Assembly: GCF_900143095.1 (NCBI RefSeq)
Contig: NZ_FRDA01000026.1
Coordinates: 1-52,276, forward strand
Direction: 5' to 3'
DNA from: Pseudomonas asturiensis
GTDB lineage: Bacteria; Pseudomonadota; Gammaproteobacteria; Pseudomonadales; Pseudomonadaceae
DNA: 52,276 nucleotides
The position numbers and the translations under genes are program-made. The notes under the pieces are model-generated. The model had not been told where the DNA came from, did not search any database, and was given only the letters and a program-made list of their open reading frames with translations. Below, piece after piece: positions 16,225 to 23,999 of the stretch; within the stretch, counting starts at the first letter, position 1; each line of letters begins with the position of its first letter.

Positions 16225-17127
16225 TCACTGCGTGGCGGCGCTTTCCAGCTTGCGCCACAGAAGCCGAACGTTTGCCTTGCGGACCAGCGCACAGCGATAC
16301 AGACGGATTTCCAGCGGCACATGCCATTCCGGCCCGCCACACACCACCAGTTCACCGCGCGCCAGTTCGGCGCGGACGCTCAATTGTGGCACCCACGCGA
16401 TGCCCAGGCCTTCCAGCGCCATGCTTTTAAGGCTGTCAGCCATGGCCGTTTCGTACACCGTGGTAAAGCGCAGGTTGCGCTGGCGCAGTAACATGTTCAC
16501 CGAGCGCCCCAGAAAGGCACCGGCGCTGTACGCCAGCAGCGGCACACTGGCTTCGCCTTCCATGTCGAACAGCGGCTGCCCCTGAGCGTCGGCGGCGCAG
16601 ACCGGAAGCATCTGTGTCTGCCCCAGGTGCAGCGACGGAAAGATCTCGGCATCCATTTGCAACGCCGCGTCGGGGTCATAGAACGCCAGCATCAGGTCAC
16701 AGCCACCTTCGCGCAAGGCATGCACCGCATCACCCACATTGGTCGCAACCAGTCGGGTCGCAATGTTCAGGCCCTCGTTGCGAAGCTGGGCGATCCAGCG
16801 CGGAAAGAACCCCAGCGCCAGCGAATGCGCGGCAGCGACCTGCATGACCTCGCCCTGCCCGCCTTCCAGATGATGCAGGTGACGCACCACCTCGCCCAAC
16901 TGCTCCACCACCGTACGGGCCGTGACGAGAAACAGTTGCCCGGCAGCCGTCAGCTCGACCGGCGTGCGCGAACGGTTGACCAGGGTGAGCCCCAGCGCGG
17001 CTTCAAGGCTGCGGATCCGCCGGCTGAAGGCTGGCTGCGTCACGAAGCGACGCTCGGCGGCCTGGGAGAAACTGCGAGTGGCCGCCAGGGCGCTGAAGTC
17101 CTCCAACCATTTGCTTTCCAGATTCAT
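16225..17127 (-). CDS. LysR-type transcriptional regulator divergent from aspA
   Basis: 300-residue LysR regulator. Winged helix-turn-helix in residues 1-62 (FSQAAERRFVTQPAFSRRIR is the recognition region), then a periplasmic-binding-protein-like effector domain. The start sequence MNLESKWLEDFSALA resembles the HypT/YjiE subgroup. ATG 17127 has GGGAGG upstream; the open frame above it lacks LysR sequence. Divergent from aspA across 282 bp, so it is the natural candidate to control aspA, but its effector cannot be read. Target gene control is inference from position. Confidence 0.9.
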   Translation of the reverse strand: MNLESKWLEDFSALAATRSFSQAAERRFVTQPAFSRRIRSLEAALGLTLVNRSRTPVELTAAGQLFLVTARTVVEQLGEVVRHLHHLEGGQGEVMQVAAAHSLALGFFPRWIAQLRNEGLNIATRLVATNVGDAVHALREGGCDLMLAFYDPDAALQMDAEIFPSLHLGQTQMLPVCAADAQGQPLFDMEGEASVPLLAYSAGAFLGRSVNMLLRQRNLRFTTVYETAMADSLKSMALEGLGIAWVPQLSVRAELARGELVVCGGPEWHVPLEIRLYRCALVRKANVRLLWRKLESAATQ

Positions 17128-17409
17128 GAGGTCCTCCCGGACAATGGCTGACTGCATAGCAGGCGACTGCGTAAAGACGACGCCCGACGCGCCGCCGCTA
17201 CAAAAACCTTTTGCGTTCCCTGCACGACGGGAACATACACCGGTGCGACATTTTGTCCCCTTTACGCCCCGCACAAAAGCCGAGTCACACTCCTGTTATG
17301 CCGTTTCTGCATGGCCCAGCGTTTAACAGCATTGGTCAATTTTAAACGCAAAGCCCACTATCCGCTGCGTTCCGGCATCGTCCGTGCCTCATTTGAGACT
17401 TTTTCTATC

Positions 17410-18834
17410 ATGTCCTCGCCTGCATCATCGCGCATCGAAAAAGACCTGCTTGGTGTTCTCGAAGTACCTGCAAACGCCTACTACGGCATTCAGACACTGC
17501 GAGCGGTCAACAATTTTCACCTGTCCGGCGTGCCGCTGTCGCACTACCCGAAACTGGTCGTGGCCCTGGCCATGGTCAAGCAGGCAGCCGCCGATGCAAA
17601 CCACCAGCTCGGACATCTCAACACCGCCAAGCACGCCGCCATCAGCGAAGCCTGCGCCCGCCTGATCCGCGGTGATTTCCATGATCAGTTCGTGGTTGAC
17701 ATGATTCAGGGCGGCGCTGGCACTTCAACCAACATGAATGCCAACGAAGTCATCGCCAACATCGCGCTGGAAACCATGGGTTTCGAGAAGGGCGAGTACA
17801 AGCATCTGCACCCCAACAACGACGTGAACATGGCTCAGTCAACCAACGACGCCTACCCGACGGCCATCCGCCTGGGTCTGCTGTTGGGCCACGACGCCCT
17901 GCTCGCCAGCCTCGACAGCCTGATTCAGGCGTTCGCGGCCAAGGGCCAGGAATTCAACCACGTGCTGAAAATGGGTCGCACTCAGTTGCAGGACGCCGTT
18001 CCGATGACCCTGGGTCAGGAATTCCGCGCCTTCGCCACCACCCTGACCGAAGACCTGAACCGCCTGCGCAGCCTGGCACCGGAACTGCTGACCGAGGTCA
18101 ACCTGGGCGGCACCGCCATCGGCACCGGCATCAACGCCGACCCTGGCTATCAGCATCTTGCGGTCGAGCGCCTGGCAACCATCAGCGGCCAGCCGCTGGT
18201 CCCTGCTGCCGACTTGATCGAAGCGACCTCCGACATGGGTGCCTTCGTATTGTTCTCGGGCATGCTCAAGCGCACTGCGGTCAAGCTGTCCAAGATCTGC
18301 AACGACCTGCGCCTGCTGTCCAGCGGCCCACGCACCGGCATCAACGAGATCAACCTGCCAGCGCGTCAGCCCGGCAGCTCGATCATGCCTGGCAAGGTCA
18401 ATCCGGTTATCCCGGAAGCGGTCAATCAAGTGGCCTTCGAGATCATCGGCAACGATCTGTCGCTGACCATGGCGGCCGAAGGCGGCCAGTTGCAGCTCAA
18501 CGTGATGGAGCCGCTGATCGCGTACAAGATTTTCGACTCGATCCGCCTGCTGCAGCGCGCCATGGACATGCTGCGCGAGCACTGCATCGTCGGCATTACG
18601 GCCAACGAGCAGCGCTGCCGTGAACTGGTCGAGCACTCGATCGGCCTGGTCACCGCTCTGAACCCTTACATCGGTTACGAGAACTCGACCCGTATCGCCC
18701 GTATCGCGCTGGAAACCGGCCGTGGCGTACTGGAACTGGTTCGCGAGGAAGGCCTGCTCGACGACGCCATGCTCGACGACATTCTGCGACCGGAAAACAT
18801 GATCGCTCCACGTCTGGCGCCACTGAAGGCCTGA
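17410..18834 (+). CDS. aspA: Aspartate ammonia-lyase (aspartase)
   Basis: 474-residue member of the fumarase/aspartase superfamily; converts L-aspartate to fumarate and ammonia in the cytoplasm. The superfamily signature GSSIMPGKVNP is near residue 325, with the catalytic Ser on the mobile loop. The substrate-binding TSTNMNANEVIAN motif is near residues 100-112, and TGINADPGY near 240. Aspartase is favoured over class II fumarase by IEKDLLGVLEVP at the start. ATG 17410 begins the conserved N-terminus; the preceding in-frame 33 codons are not conserved-looking. A strong terminator follows. Confidence 0.95.
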   Translation: MSSPASSRIEKDLLGVLEVPANAYYGIQTLRAVNNFHLSGVPLSHYPKLVVALAMVKQAAADANHQLGHLNTAKHAAISEACARLIRGDFHDQFVVDMIQGGAGTSTNMNANEVIANIALETMGFEKGEYKHLHPNNDVNMAQSTNDAYPTAIRLGLLLGHDALLASLDSLIQAFAAKGQEFNHVLKMGRTQLQDAVPMTLGQEFRAFATTLTEDLNRLRSLAPELLTEVNLGGTAIGTGINADPGYQHLAVERLATISGQPLVPAADLIEATSDMGAFVLFSGMLKRTAVKLSKICNDLRLLSSGPRTGINEINLPARQPGSSIMPGKVNPVIPEAVNQVAFEIIGNDLSLTMAAEGGQLQLNVMEPLIAYKIFDSIRLLQRAMDMLREHCIVGITANEQRCRELVEHSIGLVTALNPYIGYENSTRIARIALETGRGVLELVREEGLLDDAMLDDILRPENMIAPRLAPLKA

Positions 18835-18897
18835 CACGCGATGATTTGCGAAACCTGCTCACCAGATTGAGGGCCTAGACACCCCTCAATTTTTTGA

Positions 18898-18931
18898 GGG
18901 TCTGGGAGTGATTCTCCAGACCCTTTTTTTT
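18898..18931 (+). terminator. Terminator after aspA
   Basis: GGGTCTGG...CCAGACCC stem with an inner GAG / CTC pairing, followed by eight T. An additional CCCTCAA / TTGAGGG stem-loop lies immediately upstream (18882-18900) and shares its last bases with this stem, so two mutually exclusive hairpins are possible. Confidence 0.88.
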
Positions 18932-18993
18932 GCCCGCTGGCAAACGTGGATCCGATAAACGGTCCAAGGCCTCTGGGATCACGCTGTGTGGAG

Positions 18994-19002
18994 TTATCCA
19001 CA
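18994..19002 (+). promoter_or_regulatory. DnaA box upstream of the AGCS symporter
   Basis: Exact TTATCCACA, inside an imperfect dyad TGTGGA-GTTA-TCCACA (18987-19002). It is 116 bp upstream of the symporter start. Confidence 0.5.
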
Positions 19003-19055
19003 GAGTATTTATTTAACGCGGCAAATGAAGAATCAGTCTTACAAGAAAGCACCTA

Positions 19056-19087
19056 CAGACGTAAAAACTTTGCACCGGTATAGTGCG
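19056..19087 (+). promoter_or_regulatory. Predicted promoter and NtrC-like half-sites before the AGCS symporter
   Basis: -10 TATAGT (19079-19084) with a poor -35 (CAGACG) 17 bp upstream. The same DNA reads TGCACC-GGTAT-AGTGCG, a partial match to the NtrC site TGCACC-N5-GGTGCA. Confidence 0.35.
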
Positions 19088-19117
19088 CCCCCTCAAAAGT
19101 AGCGAGGAATAACAAAA

Positions 19118-20569
19118 ATGCTGGAAATGATTAACGACTTCCTCTCCGGTAAGGTCCTCATCGTCCTTATCGTAGGCCTGGGTAGTTACTTCACGATCCG
19201 CTCACGTTTCGTTCAGTTTCGACACTTTTTCCACATGTTCTCGGTATTCCGCGACAGCCTGAAGAGCAGCGCGGGTCAGTTGAGTTCGTTTCAGGCGCTG
19301 ATGCTGAGCCTTGCCGGCCGCGTCGGTGCGGGCAACATTGCAGGCGTCGGCATTGCCGTGACGCTCGGTGGCCCGGGTGCCGTGTTCTGGATGTGGGTGA
19401 CTGCACTGGTCGGCATGTCCAGCAGCTTTATCGAGTGCTCCCTCGCTCAGCTTTACAAACGCAAGGATTCCGAAGGCCAGTTCCGTGGCGGTCCGGCGTT
19501 CTACATCCAGTACGGCCTGGGCAAGCGCTGGCTGGGCATGGTCATGGCGGTCTTGCTGCTGGTGACCTTCGGCTTTGCGTTCAATGGCCTGCAATCCCAC
19601 GCCGTGACCGACTCGCTGAAAAGCGCCTTCGGCGTTGACACCATGACCACCGGCATCTGCCTGGTCGTGCTGCTGGGTCTGGCGTTCATCGGTGGCATCA
19701 AGCGCATCGCGGCCATCTCCGACCTGCTGGTCCCGGTCAAGACCCTGATCTACATCGCCGTCACCGTCTACGTGATCGTGCTGCAGATCGATCACGTTCC
19801 AGGCATGCTGATGACCATCGTCAAAAGCGCCTTCGGTCTTGATCCGGTGTTTGGCGGCCTGCTGGGCAGCGCCATCGTGATGGGCGTCAAACGCGGCGTA
19901 TTCGCCAACGAAGCCGGTCTGGGCAGCGCGCCTAACGTGGCAGCCGTCGCTCAGGTCGAGCACCCGGTTGCACAGGGTGTGGTTCAGGCGTTCAGCGTTT
20001 TCCTGGACACCTTCGTCATCTGCACCTGCACCGCCTTGCTGATTCTGCTGTCCGGTATCTACAACGTCGGCTACGACGGCAACGGTATCGTGCTGGCACA
20101 GAACTCGCTCGCAGCGGTGGTCGGTGACTGGGGTCGGGTCTTCATCAGCGTGGCGCTGGCCCTGTTCGTGTTCACCTCGATCCTCTACAACTACTACCTG
20201 GGCGAGAACAGCCTGCGCTTCCTGTTCGGTGAGAAGATCAAGGCCATCGTCCTCTACCGCATTGCGGTGCTGGTGCTGATCCTCTGGGGTGCCGTCGTCG
20301 ACCTGAAAGACGTGCTGGCCTTTGCCGACATCACCATGACCATGCTGGCATTCGTCAACCTGATCGCACTGGCGATGCTGTTCAAAGTCGTCAAGCGCAT
20401 CCTGAGTGACTACGATGCACAGCGTCGTGCAGGTATCAAGACGCCGGTCTTCGACTCCAGCAAATTCCCTGACCTGGATCTGGACCGCAGCGCATGGCCT
20501 GCCAACCCGGCGCAAAAGCCGGTCCATGACGCTGAAGTGGCAGGCAAGCCTGCTCAAGAAGCGCGATAA
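19118..20569 (+). CDS. Alanine/glycine:cation symporter family (AGCS) transporter
   Basis: 483-residue sodium-coupled amino-acid carrier of the AGCS family, with 10-11 predicted membrane segments. Family signatures are SLAGRVGAGNIAGVGIAVTLGGPGA (residues about 66-90, in two overlapping parts), EGQFRGGPAFYIQYGLGKRW (120-140) and ANEAGLGSAPN near residue 265. The last 45 residues are hydrophilic and Pro-rich. ATG 19118 has GCGAGGAATAAC upstream. Followed after 28 bp by the asparaginase gene, so the pair is probably co-transcribed; the substrate might therefore be asparagine or aspartate rather than alanine, but this is inference. Confidence 0.92.
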   Translation: MLEMINDFLSGKVLIVLIVGLGSYFTIRSRFVQFRHFFHMFSVFRDSLKSSAGQLSSFQALMLSLAGRVGAGNIAGVGIAVTLGGPGAVFWMWVTALVGMSSSFIECSLAQLYKRKDSEGQFRGGPAFYIQYGLGKRWLGMVMAVLLLVTFGFAFNGLQSHAVTDSLKSAFGVDTMTTGICLVVLLGLAFIGGIKRIAAISDLLVPVKTLIYIAVTVYVIVLQIDHVPGMLMTIVKSAFGLDPVFGGLLGSAIVMGVKRGVFANEAGLGSAPNVAAVAQVEHPVAQGVVQAFSVFLDTFVICTCTALLILLSGIYNVGYDGNGIVLAQNSLAAVVGDWGRVFISVALALFVFTSILYNYYLGENSLRFLFGEKIKAIVLYRIAVLVLILWGAVVDLKDVLAFADITMTMLAFVNLIALAMLFKVVKRILSDYDAQRRAGIKTPVFDSSKFPDLDLDRSAWPANPAQKPVHDAEVAGKPAQEAR

Positions 20570-20597
20570 ACGCACAACGCCATAACGGAGAAGAGCC

Positions 20598-21602
20598 ATG
20601 ACTCATGATGTAAAAAAATCTGCTCAGCGAGTGATGGTTCTTTATACCGGCGGCACCATCGGCATGCAGGCCAGCGCCAACGGGCTGGCACCTGCATCCG
20701 GTTTCCAGACGAGAATGGCCGGGCAACTGGCCGAGCTGCCGGAACTGGTCGTGCCGCAATGGCGTTTTCGCGAGATGTCACCCCTGATCGACAGCGCCAA
20801 CATGACGCCCGCCTATTGGCTGCGTCTGCGTGACGCGGTGATCGAGGCGGTGGACGTGGACGGCTGCGACGCCGTGCTGGTGCTGCATGGCACCGACACT
20901 CTGGCGTACAGCGCGGCGGCCATGAGCTTCCAGTTGCTGGGGCTCAATGCGCCTGTCGTGTTCACAGGCTCCATGCTGCCGGCCGGTGTGCCGGACAGCG
21001 ATGCCTGGGAAAACGTCAATGGTGCCCTGCTCGCCCTCGGCGAGGGTCTGGCACCGGGCGTTCAGCTGTATTTCCATGGCGAGCTGATGGCCCCGACACG
21101 TTGCGCGAAAATCCGCAGCTTCGGACGTCATCCGTTCGCGCCGCTGCAACGCTCCCGTAGCGGTCACTCAGCCGTATCGTTGCCCGACGCGCTGGATTAT
21201 CGTCAGGCCCGAACACTGGCAAATGTCGCGGTGCTGCCTTTGTTTCCGGGTATCGGCGCAGCTCAACTGGATGGCCTGATCGACAGCGGCATTCAAGGTC
21301 TGGTGCTGGAATGCTTCGGCAACGGCACCGGCCCAAGCGACAACCCTCAGTTCGTAGCAAGCCTGGAAAACGCCCGAGCGCAAGGCATCTGTGTGGTTGC
21401 AATCACACAATGCCATGAAGGCGGCGTGGAGCTGGATGTCTACGAAGCGGGCAGCCGCCTGCGCAGTGCAGGCGTTTTGTCCGGTGGTGGCATGACGCGT
21501 GAAGCCGCGCTGGGCAAGCTGCATGCACTGCTAGGTGCCGGCCTGACCACTGAAGAGGTTCGGCGGCTGGTGGAGCTGGACCTGTGTGGCGAGTTGCGCT
21601 GA
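20598..21602 (+). CDS. ansA: L-asparaginase, cytoplasmic type
   Basis: 334-residue asparaginase/glutaminase-fold enzyme that hydrolyses L-asparagine to aspartate and ammonia. Both catalytic threonine motifs are intact: LYTGGTIGM (residues 15-23, nucleophile Thr17 or Thr20) and HGTDT (97-101). FTGSMLPAGVPDSD follows near residue 120. There is no signal peptide, so it should be cytoplasmic, which fits use of imported asparagine. GGAGAAGAG precedes ATG 20598. Together with aspA 1.8 kb upstream it would carry asparagine to fumarate. The exact enzyme subtype is not certain. Confidence 0.9.
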   Translation: MTHDVKKSAQRVMVLYTGGTIGMQASANGLAPASGFQTRMAGQLAELPELVVPQWRFREMSPLIDSANMTPAYWLRLRDAVIEAVDVDGCDAVLVLHGTDTLAYSAAAMSFQLLGLNAPVVFTGSMLPAGVPDSDAWENVNGALLALGEGLAPGVQLYFHGELMAPTRCAKIRSFGRHPFAPLQRSRSGHSAVSLPDALDYRQARTLANVAVLPLFPGIGAAQLDGLIDSGIQGLVLECFGNGTGPSDNPQFVASLENARAQGICVVAITQCHEGGVELDVYEAGSRLRSAGVLSGGGMTREAALGKLHALLGAGLTTEEVRRLVELDLCGELR

Positions 21603-21620
21603 GCCATTGAAACGTTTCGG

Positions 21621-21643
21621 TGACTCAGGACAATCCTGAGTCA
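21621..21643. other. Stem-loop after the asparaginase gene
   Basis: Perfect 10-bp stem TGACTCAGGA / TCCTGAGTCA with a 3-nt CAA loop, 18 bp past the ansA stop and between convergent genes. No T-run on either side, yet position suggests a transcript 3' end. Confidence 0.55.
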
Positions 21644-21725
21644 ACCGGGATATCGCGATCCCCCTCCTTCCAACACAACGTCACTCGCCCAATGGCGCGT
21701 TTCTCCGTGGACGGTCGCTGTGCGG

Positions 21726-22601
21726 TCAGGAAACCTTGCTTTCTTCCTGAGCCCCACGAAGCATCGAGTCCAGATTTCGCTCAATGTTCGCGCACAGCGC
21801 GGTCATCTGGATTTCATGTTCACTGGCCTTGAACGGGCTTTGCAGGTCCGTGCCGATCTTCTCGATCGCCAGCAGCATGAAGCCCACTACAGTGGAGGCC
21901 AATGGCGTGAACCAGCCTAGGGTTTCGACCAGGCCGATGGGCACGATCAGGCAGAAAAGAGTAATGAACAAGCGTGGAAAAGCGACATACGGATACGGCA
22001 GCGGTGTATTGGCAATCCGCTCCATGCCGCCCTGGCAGTTGGAGATGTCCACCATGGTCGACTCAAGCCGCGCCAGGCGGATGCTGTCCAGACGACCGCA
22101 CTGGTATTCCTTGGCCAATAGCGCAGCCGACGTATTGAGCAGGTCGTTGGGAAAGTTGTTGGTGTCGAAGCGGCGTTCAAACTCTTCACGCGGAATCAAG
22201 GCCTGCACCTCGTCGCCACAGTGGCCGCCTTTCAAATGCGCGGACAGGCATTTGACGTAGGCCACATGACGACGCAGCAGCGTAGCCTTCACCGGATTGA
22301 TGCCGCCCTCGTCGTCCTCGACCAGCGTCAGCACCTGACGGGCGAAGCTGCGCGAGCTGTTGACCAGCGCACCCCACAGGGTTCGTGCCTCCCACCAGCG
22401 GTTGTAGGCGCTGGAATTCCGGAAGCTGGTCAGCACCACCAGCGCAGAACCGAGCAAGGTCAACGGCATGGACGGCAAGGTGATCTTGCGCTCCAGGTAC
22501 AGCATGAAATCGACCGTGACGATCACGTCCCAAATCAGCAGCCAGAAAAGCGACCAGCCCACATAACCGATTGTCTTGCCCAGAAACCGGAATTTTCCCA
22601 T
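21726..22601 (-). CDS. Bestrophin-like anion channel family protein
   Basis: 291 residues from ATG 22601 (a TTG at 22616 would add five). Matches the bacterial bestrophin/UPF0187 family: an N-terminal membrane pair (GWSLFWLLIWDVIVTV, LTLLGSALVVLTSFRNSSAY), the conserved RWWEARTLWGALVNSSRSFA segment (about 68-87), and a second membrane pair near residues 205-245 followed by the IGTDLQSPF motif characteristic of the family. Bacterial members form pentameric ion channels, some cation-selective. Monocistronic and convergent with ansA. The Shine-Dalgarno site is weak at either start. Confidence 0.85.
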   Translation of the reverse strand: MGKFRFLGKTIGYVGWSLFWLLIWDVIVTVDFMLYLERKITLPSMPLTLLGSALVVLTSFRNSSAYNRWWEARTLWGALVNSSRSFARQVLTLVEDDEGGINPVKATLLRRHVAYVKCLSAHLKGGHCGDEVQALIPREEFERRFDTNNFPNDLLNTSAALLAKEYQCGRLDSIRLARLESTMVDISNCQGGMERIANTPLPYPYVAFPRLFITLFCLIVPIGLVETLGWFTPLASTVVGFMLLAIEKIGTDLQSPFKASEHEIQMTALCANIERNLDSMLRGAQEESKVS

Positions 22602-22734
22602 GATCGTCTGCTGCAAAGGACTACCCCATCGATAGATAAGCGAGACCGCACATCCTCGCTACTGCACGGGCTTTGAATACGAAAACGGCAGTTGGTTCGC
22701 GAGCGGCCCGCTTTATCTCAAGGGATCAATCGTT

Positions 22735-23946
22735 TCAGCAGCCGGTCAACCCCACTTGCGGACGCTCCCCTGCAAAGAAGATCGGTCGCAACCTGACGCC
22801 GATAACGTTACCGGCGTAGGCCGCAACCAACCACAGCCAGCCATGCAGGCTGCCGGATGCGATACCGCTGAAGTACGCGCCGATGTTGCAGCCATAGGCC
22901 AGACGTGAGCCGTAGCCCAGCATCAGCCCGCCAATGACGGCTGCAACGATCGAGCGTGTCGGAATATCAAGGTTAGGCGCAAAGCGCCCGGCCAGGCCTG
23001 CTGCGAGCAAGGCTCCCAGCATGATGCCGATGTCCATCACGCTGGTGATGTCTTCCCAGACCGGGGCGGCCAGCGCCTTGGCGTTGGCCGCGCTCTGCCA
23101 GAACACCCAACTGCCGACATCCACGCCCAGACCGCTTGCCACTTTGGCACCCCATAGCGCAAACGCTGAGGTGATACCCCACGGCCGACCCGCCAGCGCC
23201 AGCGTGGCGTAATTGAGAAGAGCAAGCGCCACCGCGCCCCAGACCAGCACCCAGGGTCCGCGCAGCAGGCGACGCAGGCCTGTGTGCTCGCTGGAGACGG
23301 GGGCCTCGAGTTCGCCATGCCGACGCTTTTCAAGGCGTACCGTGACAAACGCAATCAAGGCGAACAGCGCCAGATTGCCAAGCAGCGCCGGGATCACCCC
23401 GAAGCTCTTGACCACGGACGTGGCCGGAAACGATGGCAAGGCAAACCACCAGTCAACGTGGTGAGTGGCGATCAGCGAGCCGAGGATGAAGAACAGCAGC
23501 GTCACCAGCATGCGTGCATTACCGCCGCCTGCGGTGAACAGCGTCCCGGATGCGCAACCGCCGCCCAGTTGCATGCCGATACCGAAGATAAAGGCCCCGA
23601 CCACGACCGAAACGCCAACCGGCGCAACCAGGCCACTGACCGGCTGCCCGAACAGCGTGCCAGCGCCCAGCGCAGGAAAGAACAGCATCACAGCGACGGC
23701 GAGCATCACCATTTGCGCACGCAGACCGGCACCGCGTCGTTCACGAATGAACACGCGCCAGGCCGATGTGAAGCCGAACGCGGCGTGATAGAGGGTGACG
23801 CCCAGCGCCGCACCGACGATCCACAGCAGGACCTGACGCGTGCCAACGCTGAGCAACAGAAATTGCGCGCCCATCAATAACAGGAACAACGCCGCCAGCG
23901 GCGCGCCGTAGGCCCGGCCGGGTGTTGCAGAAAGGGATGTGTTCAT
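22735..23946 (-). CDS. YeeE/YedE family membrane protein (sulfur-compound transport)
   Basis: 403-residue integral membrane protein with about ten helices and two homologous halves. Each half carries a Gly-Cys motif: MQLGGGCASGTLFTAGGGN near residue 135 and YGSRLAYGCNIGAYFSGIAS near residue 355. These Cys-containing re-entrant motifs match YeeE/YedE transporters, some of which import thiosulfate. There is no adjacent TusA-like gene, which often accompanies YeeE. ATG 23946 (MNTSLSATPG) has GAGAGACC upstream. Substrate is inferred from family only. Confidence 0.85.
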   Translation of the reverse strand: MNTSLSATPGRAYGAPLAALFLLLMGAQFLLLSVGTRQVLLWIVGAALGVTLYHAAFGFTSAWRVFIRERRGAGLRAQMVMLAVAVMLFFPALGAGTLFGQPVSGLVAPVGVSVVVGAFIFGIGMQLGGGCASGTLFTAGGGNARMLVTLLFFILGSLIATHHVDWWFALPSFPATSVVKSFGVIPALLGNLALFALIAFVTVRLEKRRHGELEAPVSSEHTGLRRLLRGPWVLVWGAVALALLNYATLALAGRPWGITSAFALWGAKVASGLGVDVGSWVFWQSAANAKALAAPVWEDITSVMDIGIMLGALLAAGLAGRFAPNLDIPTRSIVAAVIGGLMLGYGSRLAYGCNIGAYFSGIASGSLHGWLWLVAAYAGNVIGVRLRPIFFAGERPQVGLTGC

Positions 23947-23999
23947 GGGTCTCTCAACGACAGGTAGCAAAAGAAAGCGATTATACGTGTGCAGCAGGC

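Noticed and set aside
19202..20599. 465-codon open frame opposite the AGCS symporter
   Set aside because: Rich in His/Asp/Gln, no domain, antisense to a transporter with clear family motifs.
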